From the NCBI GenBank assembly GCA_028274465.1, contig CM051457.1, positions 61,938,899-62,002,898 on the forward strand: DNA of 64,000 nucleotides. Reading direction: 5' to 3'. The position numbers and the translations under genes were made by a program. Source of the stretch: Plantago ovata. Lineage: Eukaryota > Streptophyta > Magnoliopsida > Lamiales > Plantaginaceae. Shown here in pieces: positions 44,166 to 56,041 of the stretch (positions are counted from its first letter, which is position 1; each line of letters starts with the position of its first letter). The notes beneath the pieces are model-generated. The model searched no databases. It was not told where the DNA came from and worked only from the letters and a program-made list of their open reading frames with translations.

Positions 44166-45249
44166 GGAAACTCTCCTGTCTGGCGAGGAAAAGGAATTGG
44201 GTTTGGTTTACTTCCAACCGGTTCAAAGGGTACGATACGAGCCTCCTTCATGAGTTCTATGCTGGATACACTGATCTTGAGGAGAAGGAGGGGGTACTCG
44301 TTCGGGGCGTAATAGTACCATGGACGCCGGCCTCAATTTCTGCCTTCATCCATCTTGGGGAACGGGAGTTCACAGGAAGCAACCACTCCTACGAATATTC
44401 AAGGGCCACTAGGGGGATCGGAAGTGACATTACAGATGAGATCTGCAACAAGGAGTATAGGTATCCAGATATCGGAGCACAACCTGCACGGATCAGTCAG
44501 AGTGACCTTAGCATCGAGGCTAAGGTGATGATGAAATTCTGCATTTTCAACCTGATCCCTCGAATGAATGACACTTGGATACAGCCGTATTATGCCGAGC
44601 TCCTCTACTGCTTGATAGGCAAGCATCGAATCGACATTGGTCACATCATGTATGCCGAGTATGAGCGCCACTGGGAGAAGAAGAAGAAGCCATTCATCTT
44701 TCCGAGCTTCATCATTGCCTACTGCAAATATTACGGGGTCGAGGAAATTGATGAGGGGGATTGCGAGTCGCTGCCCTTTCACCTTCGACTATTGATGTGC
44801 AGCTTACTAGGTATCAAATGAAGAATCCCACGGCTGCCGCTGCTGATGTGGAAGAACCCTTCCAACCGACTGATTCAGATAATGAAAATGATTATGAGGA
44901 TGCTATGGAAGCTGATGATGGCCGAGCCCCTATCCCGGATATTCCTTTTGTCCATAGAGCACCACATGCACCGCCTCGAGCACCACATGGGTCTCAAAGT
45001 TTTGACTTCTCTGATTTTCGAGCCCATATCACTGATAGTGTTGCAGCCTTGACCACTACTGTCCAAGGAATGCGACTTGACCTTGACGGGTACGTTGCCC
45101 AGCGCAACCGCGATTGGGAGATGTTTGAGGAGCATCGCCGAGAGGAGAGGCAGGTAATGTGGGAACAACAACAGCTCATCCAGCGGCAACAGGATCTCAT
45201 GTCTGACATGTGGAGAGACTATTATGGGGATGACAATCCCGATAACTAG
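44166..45249 (+). pseudogene. Athila-like ORF2, 3' part, element no. 2
   Basis: Continues from 36129: RKRNWVWFTSNRFKGYDTSL, EFYAGYTDLEEKEGVLVRGV, NLIPRMNDTWIQPYYAELLY, IDIGHIMYAEYERHW, then a one-base loss near 44767 shifts frame. From 44761 the acidic linker and Gln-rich tail run open to the stop at 45249 (MWRDYYGDDNPDN). Both stops of element no. 1 are absent here, so this copy shows the original residues at those sites. Confidence 0.75.
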
Positions 45250-46747
45250 TCTTTTCACATGTCCACTCTCAGCCGACCGAGGCCAAACCGTTCGGTAACA
45301 TCTAGTATCACTTTTTATTTACTCATTCTCTTTTGCTAGGGACTAGCTTAAGTTTCATGAGGGGGATGGGATGTGAACCGTGATGTTAAGTATTGTTTGG
45401 CTTTGTGTTGATTGGTATCTTGTTTTTTTTTTTTGTTTGAAATTGCATTTGCACGTTTACTGCTTTCTTAGTTTTTAGTTGCATACACTACATTCATCCT
45501 AGGATAGTCTTGCATGTTTTATGTGGAGTTTATTGCCAAATTTTTTGAACTTTTTTATTGGGTAGATTAACTAATTATGCCATTAATCATTGCTTCATCT
45601 CTATGAATTTGTTTGAGGTTTTTCTCGCTTGGCTTGTCACATTTATGTATTGCACTTAGTTAAGCTTGGTAGTCTCGGCATCACTCAGTGGTGTTTTCTT
45701 TATAATAGGATGATGCATGTTAGGGTCTTATGGTTGTTTCCCCGAGTAATTATGTACCTAAGAGGCAACAAGTCTTCACCTTGCTTTGAGATTGCTAAAT
45801 GCCTAGGAGGAGGTAGTGTGAGATTCTGTGATCCTTTGTTTGCAACCTATTCTTCCGAATAGGTTTGGGGAGGAGGTTACGCTATCATTAGACTTGTTTT
45901 TCGTTTTTCAATTTTGTGTTGTGAGTTTATTTTTCCTTTTTCGTAAATTTTGTACTACAACCTATTCTTTCGAATAGGTTTGGGAAGGTCATTTGTGTGT
46001 CATTTTTATTTCTTTTTCGTTGAGCTACTGCTGGCTAAAAAAAAAAATTGAAAAAAAAGAAAAAGAAAAATTCCAGAAAAAAAGAAAAAAACTGGAAAAG
46101 AAAAAAAAAAAGAAAAAAAAGGAAAAGACCCCAAAAAAGCAAAGAAGGGTCCAAAAGAAAGCCAAAAAGCAGTTTAGCAAAGTGTTGTGTCTCAATTCAT
46201 GTAATGTTCGTAATCGTGTTGTAATTTTCTGTCTTTTGTTTATTTGAGTGTCATCTGTTCTAGACCACCCTCGTCCTGTCATTCAGGAAATGGTAAATAG
46301 CTTAAGACTTTGCTTGAGAGATGGGTAGAATAGGGAGTGTTATCTTTTTAGGGAACCCTCCTTCGTTTGATGAGAGCCAGTATTGGTTCGACCTCTTTGA
46401 GGAAAAGTCTTAACTTGGTGAACAATAGTAAGTCCTCAGTTTCATAGGCACGGGACAACCATTCGTATTTTAACATGTTTCATTACGTCGTCACTGACTA
46501 GGTCCAGGTAGAGAATGTTACAAGAGACTATCTTGTCTTGACATAAGTGCTTATGTGAATGTGTATGAGTCAATCGAGGCATTTTTCAACCTAAATTCAT
46601 GTTATGATTTGTATGGTTTTTGTTCACATATTTTTTGATAGATTCAATAGATTAGTTCATTTCATTTGGCATGAGACTCCATTTTTGTGTTGCATTGTTT
46701 TTTGCATTAGAGTCTAGCTTAGTTGCTTGAAGACAAGCAAAGGTTCG
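45250..46747 (+). other. Athila-like 3' internal non-coding region, element no. 2
   Basis: Same plan as 6972-8489: conserved UTR, paired hairpins, purine tract (46037-46172), conserved block at 46340-46750. No coding seen. Confidence 0.6.
45844..45980 (+). repeat. Paired hairpins, element no. 2
   Basis: AACCTATTC-TTCC-GAATAGGTT at 45844-45865 and AACCTATTC-TTTC-GAATAGGTT at 45959-45980. The first loop differs from element no. 1; the stems do not. Confidence 0.75.
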
Positions 46748-46759
46748 GTTTGGGGAGTT
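46748..46759 (+). other. Polypurine tract of Athila-like no. 2
   Basis: GTTTGGGGAGTT immediately before the 3' LTR. Confidence 0.6.
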
Positions 46760-47955
46760 TGATGAATGTGTATTTTACACTTTCATTTGAGTCTTTTTTC
46801 ACCAATTTAGCTATCCTCTATGTTAATTTAGCTATATTTTAGTGCATTTTATTAGAATAGTGTCACGTTTCCCTTTAGTTTGTATTTTACAGGTTTTGAG
46901 TGAAAAACGAGGTTTTCTGGGCAATTATATTGAAGTAGACAAGGAATTGGTTCCGAAGGCCTAATAGTAGTATCCAGAAGATTCCGGATAGGATTTGAAG
47001 TCTAGGGGTCGAGTCTGAAGGCTAAAAGGTCACTAGAATGCAAAAACCGAGTCCGAAAAGGAGAGGAAATCCAAAAACGCGTCGAAAACGCGTATATGGC
47101 CGCCAGAACCTCCCGGGCGAGTCGCCTGGGACGTGGGGCGAATCGCCCCACACCAGGTGAATCGCCCGGTGTGTGGGGCGACTCGCCCCACACCTGCCGA
47201 ATCACTATATATAGTTGCTCAGTTTTCTCCGTTTTTCATAGTTTCTCAGACCTTTTCTCTCACCTTTCTCATTAGTTTTAGGTAGGAATTCTCCAGAGCC
47301 TGTTCTGGGGATTCTTAGCTTAGGAGATACTTTTTCTTAGCGTTTTGGAGCTTGTAAGATCGTGATTCTTCGGATATTGACAACCTTCGGTAACATTGTA
47401 TCTTACAGTTTTTCTATTTATATTTATGTATCTTTCAACATGTTTTCATTCAATCTTGCTATGATTTCTGTTGATTGCATGACATCTATGAGTAGCTAAA
47501 CTTCTCGTTGGTGATAGTATGTGATTTCTTAGCGAAGGGTTAATAATTATGCTAATGGCTATATCGCGCATTATATTTTGAGTTATTGCTTTATTTCTTT
47601 GATCTATCTAAAACCTCTATCTTCGTAGTGTTGAATAATTACGGAACACAATTGGACAATTCATTGATCAAAGATCTCTATGCAAAAACGGGGACTTCAT
47701 GCATGATTATTAACCTGCCATGCTTTGAATGACCATACTATCACCAATCTCCATTATCTGTTAAGAAAAACCTTTGCTAAGTCGTCTGTTGATTTTATAT
47801 TCTTAAGTTAGATTAGATAAAGCTATTTATAGTCCTTAGAGATCGACACTCGAGGTTATTTTACTGCTACAGTACGGTTTTCGTTGTAGTTGTGAATTGC
47901 CTTTGGCTTAATACAAATTTATTTGATTAATTGAGTCTGACAAACCAGTTCATCA
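46760..47955 (+). repeat. 3' LTR of Athila-like no. 2
   Basis: 1196 bp with the full palindrome array at 47110-47195 and TATA near 47205. TSD GTACT follows. Confidence 0.93.
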
Positions 47956-47960
47956 GTACT

Positions 47961-48069
47961 CAATCTTTTCGTACCTCAGCACCAAACGTATATTCCTGAT
48001 CCAATCTAGGAAGTTTGGTCCGGTCAAAATTTACTTCTCTAAGACAACACGGAGCGAGATACTCGCCAT
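47961..48069 (-). pseudogene. Long-LTR Copia gag, N-terminal fragment
   Basis: Minus strand MASISLRVVLEK, then TAA, then ILTGPNFLDWIRNIRLVLRY and EKIEY, the standard start of a Copia gag. The Athila insertion follows at the TSD. A frame is kept apart from the one stop at about 48031. Confidence 0.8.
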
Positions 48070-49473
48070 TTTGGTTTTCCTAAGGAGATATAGTATAGAC
48101 CGAAAATAATAAATCAACTATTAAAATACTATTTCTAAATACACAGTCAACATAACTAAACAACAAGGTCCTTTAGCTGTTTAGCTCCCACTATTTTCAC
48201 ATATGCTTGCCCCCAAAACAAACATACGGGTAATGTCCAACAAGTTACCGTAGTGGCCAAGATCCAAATCCATACTGCGCTATACTCCAACGGGGGCTGG
48301 TCGCATAGCATAATATGACCGGTAGGACTATCCAATTGCGTCACGCAACTCTTGGGCGTTAAATCTAATTTAACCCGATGCTCTACATATTGTACCTATC
48401 GAGGTCGCTAGATACAATATGCAGTAAGTTATAACCATAGGCTTACTCTAATCTGACGATCACTGCGAGTCTGCAAGACGAGGTCGCCAATACAGGGAAA
48501 CGCAATGAAAGTTCAGAATTAAAGCACCCCATGGAAAGCATCTCAGAAATACATACATATATATACTTTTGCACTTATATTGGTTGGGGCTTGTAGCTTG
48601 AGGGTTGTTATCAGTCATCTACAAAAAGATAAGGGCGCCGCCTACCCATCATGCATGAGCGGTCTACACGTAATGGATGTCGCCTATCCATTCTAGTTCT
48701 AAACGCGGTCAAGCACATAATGGGCGCCGCCTACCCATACATAAAATATGCGGTCCGACAAATAAGAGGGCGTCGCCTACCCTCGCATGCATAGCGGTCG
48801 AACGGAAAGTAAAACACATGGTATTTAAACATGCATTGTCAAACAATAGCATATCGAGCAAACAATCAAATAGTAGCCTATGTGGATGCCAAATGACTTC
48901 ATAATTTCATTATGAAAATTATAATCCCATACTTATAATCTCTATGAAAAATTGAAAATTTGGACTAGATTGAAAAATCGAAAATTCTATTGACCAGGTA
49001 GCAATTTTCGAAAACCCAAAGGACTCAATTGTAATTTTCAAAACCTTGGAGTTGTTAAATCTAAAATTCAAAAGTAGAAGGACTTATTTGCAATAAACAA
49101 CAAATTGATAAATCACAAATAAGCCCCTTAATTTTATACTAATTAAATTTAACTCCTCTAGTTACAAATAATTACAATTAAATCATATTTATATTCCAAA
49201 TATAAAATTCAATCCTCAAAATTTTCAAAATTCGATTTTGGGTCCAACCCGGGAAAAATATATATATATTAAAATACGGGGGCGGGACCAGCCTGCGTCG
49301 CACAGGCGGCCGGTCACATATATATATATATATTTAAATTTTTTTTTTTTTTTGAAAATTATAAATTCTAAATTTGTATAAAAACAACACTTTTTGAAAA
49401 TCGAATTAATCATAGATTCAATTGCATCCACATAAACTACAAAATCATACAACATATATACGTATATACGTAT
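48070..49473 (-). other. Long leader of the long-LTR Copia
   Basis: Non-coding leader of about 1.4 kb between 5' LTR and gag. It contains the stem-loop array at 48628-48803 and an AT microsatellite at 49250-49335. No primer site is visible next to the LTR. Confidence 0.6.
48628..48803 (-). repeat. Tandem stem-loop array in the Copia leader
   Basis: Four units, 42-47 bp apart, each made of a small hairpin with core CGCCGCCTA or CGTCGCCTA (loop) and then GCGGTC. The stems differ but still pair: ATGGG/CCCAT (48720), ATGGA/TCCAT (48673), GAGGG/CCCTC (48766). On the transcribed minus strand the loop reads TAGGCGRCR. Changes that keep pairing suggest a structured RNA. Confidence 0.6.
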
Positions 49474-51542
49474 CCCCTAGGGTACGCAGCGGAATTTCAA
49501 AAATTTTCTTAACATGCAGGTTAATTGATTATGTATATAGCATATATATTAAACACGTCAATTAGAAGACTTACAATACTCCAAAAGCAAGCACACGTAC
49601 CAAGTCTTCGTAATAGTCTGGTGTATCTTCTCCTTCGTCGAAGTCGAAGATATCTATAATACGTTGATTATCTGCAAGACAATAAAAGTTAGTTTCCAGC
49701 TCCTTGAACCTCAACCTTGGTATCCACGGATGAACAACTTATCGGAAAGAATGCTAGGATATTGTTTGTGTGGCCAAGAAGATTGGGCGGCGGTTTTCCT
49801 CCAGTGAGGTGGCGTGCGCGTGGCTTTATATGAGTTAGGGGAGAGCTTTTATTTTCTCTAAGAAAACTGGTAGAAAGAATGATCTAAAAATCTGTCTATT
49901 GAATCGTGTGTAAAAAGCTCTCTAATAGTCTACTATATAGTAGTCAATAGAAGCCTAATGAATAATCAATTAGATTTCATAAAGGAATAAAAATCTAATT
50001 CTTATCGCACTAGGAAACCAATTCAAGTCTAGATTCATTCCCAATCAAGTTAGAACTCAATCAGGAAAATCTAACTTATCCCTTGGACTTCTAATAGAGG
50101 AAGGAGTCGAACTCCTTCCCCTACTCCATCTGCGCGCGCGCGCGTCCCAAGGGTGATAGGTGGGTCCCGATTTTGGGACCCACTTATAGTTCTAAGGCAA
50201 TTCAAACTCCAAGTAGATTTTGCTCATGTGCATATATTAATTCCAAATTAACATATCATTTCAAATCAAACCTCCATTATATTTCAAAAATATAATCTTT
50301 AATTGTATTTACATAAAATACAATTAATTAGCCAATTCAATTAATAATTACAAATCATTAATTGATCCACAAAATATTATAATTAATTCCAAATCAATTA
50401 TAATCCATCAATCACAATTAATTCCAAATTAATTGCGATTCCATCTTCAAGGATATTCGGATAAGCTGAATCACCACATAGTGTGACCCATAGGGCCTCA
50501 TTGTATTAAGCAAGTCCTAGACTAGATGGAATTCCTAGACGATTGCATTTGCAATATTAATACATGAGGACGTTTGAGAGGTTTCTCAAAGCAAACCCTT
50601 TCGTTGCGAAGTCTGTTGCTCTCAACGCGGCGATGGTAACGTCCCTTCTTCTGACTGACTCGAATGCATCTAGGATCGATGAAGTGTCTATCCCAATAAT
50701 ACATCGACGGACGTCTTCAGTGGGTTGCATGGTGAATCCAATATCTATTATGACTATCATAATAATATTGATACGCCGGCCAGCGGTTTTACCAATCACA
50801 ACTATGAACGACTATGAGCAGTGCTCTCCTGTGCTACACATGAGAGATGAATCCTTCACAGTATCACTTATCATCTCCATTTGTATGTAGCCATAATCCG
50901 GGATCGTGTCTTGGGTCAACTGCTTATTCAGAGCTGACATCGACGGGTCCACTAAGGATATGGGGCAACAAATGTGATGATAAAGTCCTATAAGTCCAAA
51001 GGACGACTGGCATCACTTCGACAACTTACCGGTTCCCATAGACACTTCGGTGTAGAGTATACATCGATGGAAGTGTCCAGTGGGTACTTCCATTGTTCGG
51101 TAATCACCCTTCGAACAACTATGCGTAGTTATGGGAACGTTTCCTGATTGTCTAACAATCCGTTCCGTGGCCGTGGGATCGGCTCACACTTGCTCCAACA
51201 AGTATAACCTCCACGCATACTAGTCTCAGCTGGTTCATTCAGACCCCTACATCCGAGATGAACCTCGACTAGGGAGAGTTTGGGATAGATGATAACTCAC
51301 ATAGCTCCCACTATCTGTGTGATCGGTCATCTATCCGAGGGGACATGTTTAATATCAATAGAGACAGAAATAGAGATATGACATGCTGTATGCCTGGTGT
51401 AATATAAATATGAAAGCGATACCCAATAGTCAAACAACAAACATATATTATATTACGTTGACCTGTGTAATTGCACATATATGCCCTTTATAAGGGCTGC
51501 ATGCCCTTAATAAAGACTGTCTCTAGGACATATACACTATCA
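49474..51542 (-). repeat. 5' LTR of the long-LTR Copia, end and primer site lost
   Basis: 2069 bp, matching the 3' LTR. The last 24 bp of the LTR (present at 22580-22603) and the primer site are missing and replaced by AT-rich repeat text. The start TGATAGTG and the TSD GCTGC (51543-51547) are intact. Confidence 0.85.
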
Positions 51543-51780
51543 GCTGCTACAGGTCTGGTCGAAGCTCCAGCCAGAGCTACGACCAAGGCCATGGACAATT
51601 TAAAATTTTATTTGTTTTTTAATTTTTTGGGTTTATTTTGAATTGGAAACTTTTTTTTTTCTTTTTTTCTTTTTGTTCTCTTTTTTCCTTTTTCGTTTTT
51701 TTTTTAATTTTTTTTTGAAAATAGTAAGGGCTGCCAGAAAATATGAAAAAGGAATAGTGCTTAGAGCGTCATTTGGTAAA
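51543..51780. other. Host flank: right half of palindrome array and T-rich tract
   Basis: 51543-51590 continues the AGCTCC array from the left flank. 51600-51720 is T-rich. No coding. Confidence 0.5.
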
Positions 51781-51851
51781 ATTTGTGGACTAAAATGTAA
51801 TTGATTGACTAGTAGGAACTAATCTGTAATTAGAGACGCTAAGAAGGTATA
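51781..51851. repeat. Right arm of the inverted repeat split by the Copia element
   Basis: Reverse complement of 22256-22330 with clear divergence. See the left arm entry. Confidence 0.5.
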
Positions 51852-52284
51852 TAAGAAAAATGGACCCATTTTATTATTATTATTGGATGATGAGAGTTTG
51901 TTGATGTTCTACACTACAAGAAAACAACAATTTTGGGACGGATCGCATCCGTCGCTATAAGGAGCGATCCGTCGCTATTTCCACTTAGCGACGGATAGTC
52001 CGTCGCTAAATAGGACGTCGCAGAAAGTGGCGTCGCTAATCTAAAAAGCGACGGTCGGGCTAATCCGTCGCTAAATATAGCGACGGATTAACTCATCCGT
52101 CACTAAATTAGCGTTGACCAATTTAGCGATGGATGAGCTTATCCGTCTCTAAATTTAGAGACGGATAAGCTCATCCGTCTCTAAATCTGTTTTTTGTTTT
52201 TTAAAAAAATTAATTTTCTATTTCTTTTAATTTCTTTAATTCACCTACAATATAATAAAATAGTAAAATATAATGTTTTTAAAT

Positions 52285-52354
52285 GCGGTGCTGCGAGAAT
52301 CGAACACGCGACCTCTCACATTTAGCGAGAATCATACCACTAGACCAAACATCC
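52285..52354 (-). pseudogene. tRNA-Pro-like sequence inside the CACTA element
   Basis: The minus strand reads GGATGTTTGGTCTAGTGGTA, then TGATTCTCGC...GTGAGAGG and GTTCGATTCTCGC, resembling plant tRNA-Pro with its A box (TGGTCTAGTGG) and B box (GTTCGATTC). The anticodon stem still pairs (TCTCGC/GTGAGA) but the loop has 5 nt in place of 7 and no anticodon. The acceptor arms match poorly. Confidence 0.6.
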
Positions 52355-53658
52355 ATTTTTCTTATTATTTAAGATAAATAATCAAGAAACAAACTAATAG
52401 GAAAAAATACAATAAACTCCAATAACATATCATCAATAAAGAAATACTACATAACACACATACATAAGGCTAAAACAACATAAACAAGAAAAGATGGATT
52501 GTGCTTCACTTACCCCATTGGAGAAATAGAAGCAAGGCCATTGACAATCAAATTTATCAATGATTAGATAAGTGGTGAGGAACTATGTTGGTATATCTAT
52601 TCAATGAGCTTTCTATCAAAAAATGCAATGTAACCGAACTTGAGTAATAGTAGTATTAGTTGAACCACATATAGGTATCAATTGCAGCAACAAAAGGATA
52701 ACAAAATACTAATGATTGCAAAAATTAATACGGAAGACAGATGATGTTACCAACTGATTCACAGAGCGGCAACGGGCACGCATGTAGCTGGAGAGGATAA
52801 GAGTACATTTAACTAAACTGCCCCACCAGCAACTACATCACCCTGCAATATACCAATGACAAGTCATACCAAAAATAATCAGCAACTACATCAACAAAAA
52901 GCAAACCAATTCACTTACCCACATCTATGTTGATATCTAGCTTAAGATCAACACGCTCGACAAGACCGGTTCAATAATGTAATGTTTGATACACATGGTT
53001 GACCAAATAGCATTATACAGCAGTTCATATTCCAAATAAAAACTCAATCACATGAGAATAATATACGGCTCTATTGACCTCCATTATAAGTCCAGGGGTA
53101 AATGTTTAATATTTAACGTAGAATACCTCTATGCAATTCTAAAGCTACTTTACCTTTAGAAACAATCATATGCTAAAAGGGCTTTACTAATATGATGAAC
53201 TAGATTATAGTAGCTTCAATGATAACTAAAAACAAGAACTTTGGCAGTGAAAAGTAGTACTAGTAATTTAACGTAAGAAACTTGCAAAGCCTGCCAGTTA
53301 CACCATAAACATGCTCTAATTTAACAGTGACACAATATATCACATAATATACTTTGCTACAAAATGCTTCTAAATGATTCTCTACGAAAAAACATAGTAT
53401 TAATGCCATAAAGTATTACTGTGTAGTTTAAACTGGTAAAACTAAAATACTTGAATAAGGGAAGGGTACTGCATTGTCAAAATAAAAAGGATAATTATAG
53501 ATAGGTAGACAAAATTGTAATCTATTATCTATCTCATAGCAACACATATTAATTTCTAATCAAGCAACCAATAACCCCCAAATTATGCAACAATCAAAAA
53601 CCCTAACTAACAAAATCAAGGCGAAATGAAATCAAAGCAAGCGTGAGTAAATCATTTA

Positions 53659-53943
53659 CTACGGCTCTCCGGTGGTAGTGACCGTGGCGGTCGACGGCGG
53701 ATTGAAGTGGTGGTGGTGGTGGCAGAGAGAGGGAACTGAAGAAGAAGATTCCGCTGGTGATGGCGGTAGAGATGAACATAGATTATTTCGGTGGTGGTTC
53801 GAGACGGCGGTGATGGTCGAAGAGCGTTCCGGTCCGGTCGATAGTTCGGTGGTGGGTGGTGGTGGGCGGTGGTGGGGTGGAAGATAAGAGAAGAGAGATG
53901 GAGAAAAAAAGAAGGAAAAAGAATAAATGCTAGATCTGATCAT
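53659..53943 (-). other. Small Pro/Ser/His-rich open frame in CACTA
   Basis: 94 codons, low complexity (HHHHHFNPPST and the like), in the only GC-rich part of the element. It might be a captured gene fragment or chance. No family recognised. Confidence 0.2.
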
Positions 53944-54151
53944 ATATTCTATTTTCGTTTTTTTTTTTTAATCTGGTCAACTAATTGAGAGACGGATGGA
54001 TTTATCCGTCTCTAAAAATTAGAGACGGATAAATCCATCCGTCTCTATTTTTTCATCCGTCGCTAAATTTAGCGATCCGTCGCTATTTTAGCGACGGATG
54101 AATTCCGTCGCTCGCGATCCATCTCTATATGCTGAATTTCTTGTAGTGCTA

Positions 54152-54294
54152 CTAGATAACAATCCTATCCGTTCCTAACAGAAAGAGAGAGAAAAAATAG
54201 TTTTGTTGAGATAAACTAACAAAGGAAGTCCACGACTACGTAGCAGATTAAATGCTTAACGAGAACATTTCAGATTCAGGTTTAGACATATTTG

Positions 54295-54338
<44 letters not shown>

Positions 54339-55338
54339 AAGAAGAACATTCAATTAACTTATGATGCGAGTAGACATTTGTTTGGCAGGGATAAATAACT
54401 TGGTGGATAGAATCTCATTGTGAGTGACGGACCTATGCATGGATCTAAAATGCAAACATTGAGGAAATTTTTGACTTTGGATTAGATGTATCATGTATGC
54501 AATATGGATGGAGTGGAACAATAGGTTATCCGCGTATCTGATTTAGTTAGTCCGCAATGTTGCTAGGGGTTCCAACTGGTGAGATGTATGACTAGCTCTA
54601 ATGTTTAATGGAGGGTGATTGACGGACTGTACTAATTATGCATAGGCAAGCGGGAGATATCATTGGTTGGGGCACCCATCATCAACCTTAGCTTTGATAC
54701 CATATTAAAGTTGAGCCAATAACACCTTAAAAGACCTTGTTAAGGTGATAAAGTTATCGAACTTATATGTGTTAATATTATATCTCACAAGTGGTGTGGG
54801 AAGTTCTAACAGTTTATAAATTAACCTCATCGTGTTGGTCTTGATCTTGATAATCATAATCACTAACTTACTAGGGTTTTGGTTGAATATCAGAATCATA
54901 TACATCTCAGGTCTCAACCGTATTAGACGATCAATATGTTAAATTTGTAATTAAGAACGCAAGGCAAATTCAATAAACCTGAGTAGCAATATGTCTAGTA
55001 GATAATATAGAGATAACTTCATATTGCTCCCTGCTAGATCACAACTTTGCATCCGCGTCCCTCTTAAGCCAACAATTACATCTAGGTCAAAAAATTCCAG
55101 GTTTTAGTTGACCAACATATTGGTCACCATCCATTACCTTTAAACCAAACATGGGTTAATAATTTTCTTTTCAATTCCCTTTCCTTTCTATCTCTTAATA
55201 TTCTTTTCTATCTCTTGTATCAGAGCTGTGAAGAGCTTAGTAAAACATATATGACTTTATAAATGAGCAAATTTTTATAGTTTCCGCAGAACAGCTTAAG
55301 AGCTGCCAACCATCATCCAAAACGGGCCTAAATACCAA
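54152..55338. other. Intergenic sequence with a 39-T run
   Basis: A homopolymer of 39 T lies at 54296-54334. The rest is AT-rich; no gene recognised. Confidence 0.45.
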
Positions 55339-55830
55339 TTGGTGAAATGTTTTCTAGCTCAATGTTGCACCGTCGGCCTACGGCCTATCAATCTATACTC
55401 AGCCAGACGTATTAGCAATCACAATCCATGGCGTACAAAGGTAACAGAGCTTCATACCGTATGTCGGAATGTAACAACTTATGTGTCTTCAGCTGATAGA
55501 AAATATCTTCTAGCTCAATGTTAAACCACTGGCCTGTGGCCAAGCAACATGTATGCAATCTGATGTTTCCACTAACCATGGTCTACATAACAACATACCA
55601 CAAGTCGAAATGCAACAATTACTACAGCGTCAGCTGATACTTGGGTATGCTGAGATGAGATGCCATACCTCGTAGACTCCACCACTTTTCGAATGACTAA
55701 GTCTAGCAGAGGAGTGCTACCCTGCTAAATTGCTAATAAGTGAGATGAATGGTGTGATACCTCGTAGATGCCACCACTTTTAGAATCACCAAGTCTAGGA
55801 GAGGAGTGATATCCACCCTTAACATCATTA
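55339..55830. repeat. Two diverged tandem duplications
   Basis: TTCTAGCTCAATGTT...GGCC recurs at about 55350 and 55508 (unit about 160 bp). ATACCTCGTAGA...CCACCACTTTT...GGAGTG recurs at about 55668 and 55760 (unit about 90 bp). Non-coding. Confidence 0.55.
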
Positions 55831-55841
55831 CTACAAACAAA

Positions 55842-56032
55842 CAGGGGCGGAGTCAGGAATGAAAAATGGGGGTGGCGAGATATATTATAACAATATACTT
55901 AAAAATTCTCTAACAAAAACATTTGGGGTGGTCAAATGTGAATTTTGCAAAAATATATATATAATAATTAAAAAACATCGAAAGTTTAGGGGTGACGGTC
56001 GCCTCCCCCTGCCACCCTTCTGTCCGCCCCTG
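55842..56032. mobile_element. MITE, hAT-like
   Basis: 191 bp with inverted ends CAGGGGCGGA/TCCGCCCCTG. ACTACAAAC occurs at 55830-55838 and 56033-56041, a near-adjacent direct repeat with a 3-bp offset on the left. The ends match a very common plant hAT-type MITE. Confidence 0.6.
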
Positions 56033-56041
56033 ACTACAAAC

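Larger units (their letters stand above)
31339..47955 (+). mobile_element. Athila-like Gypsy no. 2, non-autonomous, split by a SIRE element
   Basis: LTRs 31339-32512 and 46760-47955 (TGATGAAT...GTTCATCA), TSD GTACT at 31334-31338 and 47956-47960, inside the long-LTR Copia gag. Same plan as element no. 1: tRNA-Asp primer site, gag-protease, hairpin, palindrome cluster, leader intron, ORF2, paired hairpins, purine tract, polypurine tract. ORF2 is interrupted by SIRE no. 2 (36130-44160). Without it the element is about 8.6 kb. No RT, RNase H or integrase. Confidence 0.92.
22580..51542 (-). mobile_element. Long-LTR Copia element, Angela/BARE-like, with nested insertions
   Basis: Outer ends are TGTAAG (22580) and ACTATCA (51542), so the minus strand reads TGATAGT...CTTACA. 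GCTGC flanks both ends (22575-22579, 51543-51547). Minus-strand order: 5' LTR, long leader, gag, protease, integrase, RT, RNase H, polypurine tract, 3' LTR. Removing the nested Athila (31339-47955) and solo LTR (23010-25599) leaves about 9.7 kb. The LTR of about 2 kb, the leader of about 1.4 kb and the ATGTCCTAGAGACA LTR start recall Angela/BARE elements; that lineage call is inference. Confidence 0.88.
51912..54148. mobile_element. Non-autonomous CACTA (En/Spm) DNA transposon
   Basis: Ends CACTACAAGAAA...TTTCTTGTAGTG, flanked by CTA on both sides (51909-51911, 54149-54151), the 3-bp duplication typical of CACTA elements. Both ends carry many subterminal repeats of GCGACGGAT or GAGACGGAT and their complements (51944-52185, 53990-54125), where the transposase would bind. 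2237 bp and no transposase text, so non-autonomous. The interior is AT-rich with a tRNA-like stretch and a GC-rich part at 53660-53890. Confidence 0.93.

Noticed and set aside
48633..48803. Regular spacing of short repeats as a CRISPR array
   Set aside because: Plant nuclear DNA; units are degenerate hairpins with short similar spacers and belong to a retrotransposon leader.
54705..54917. Text with TTTGATACCATATT as a Copia primer site
   Set aside because: Only a partial match to the tRNA-iMet site and no LTR end is next to it.
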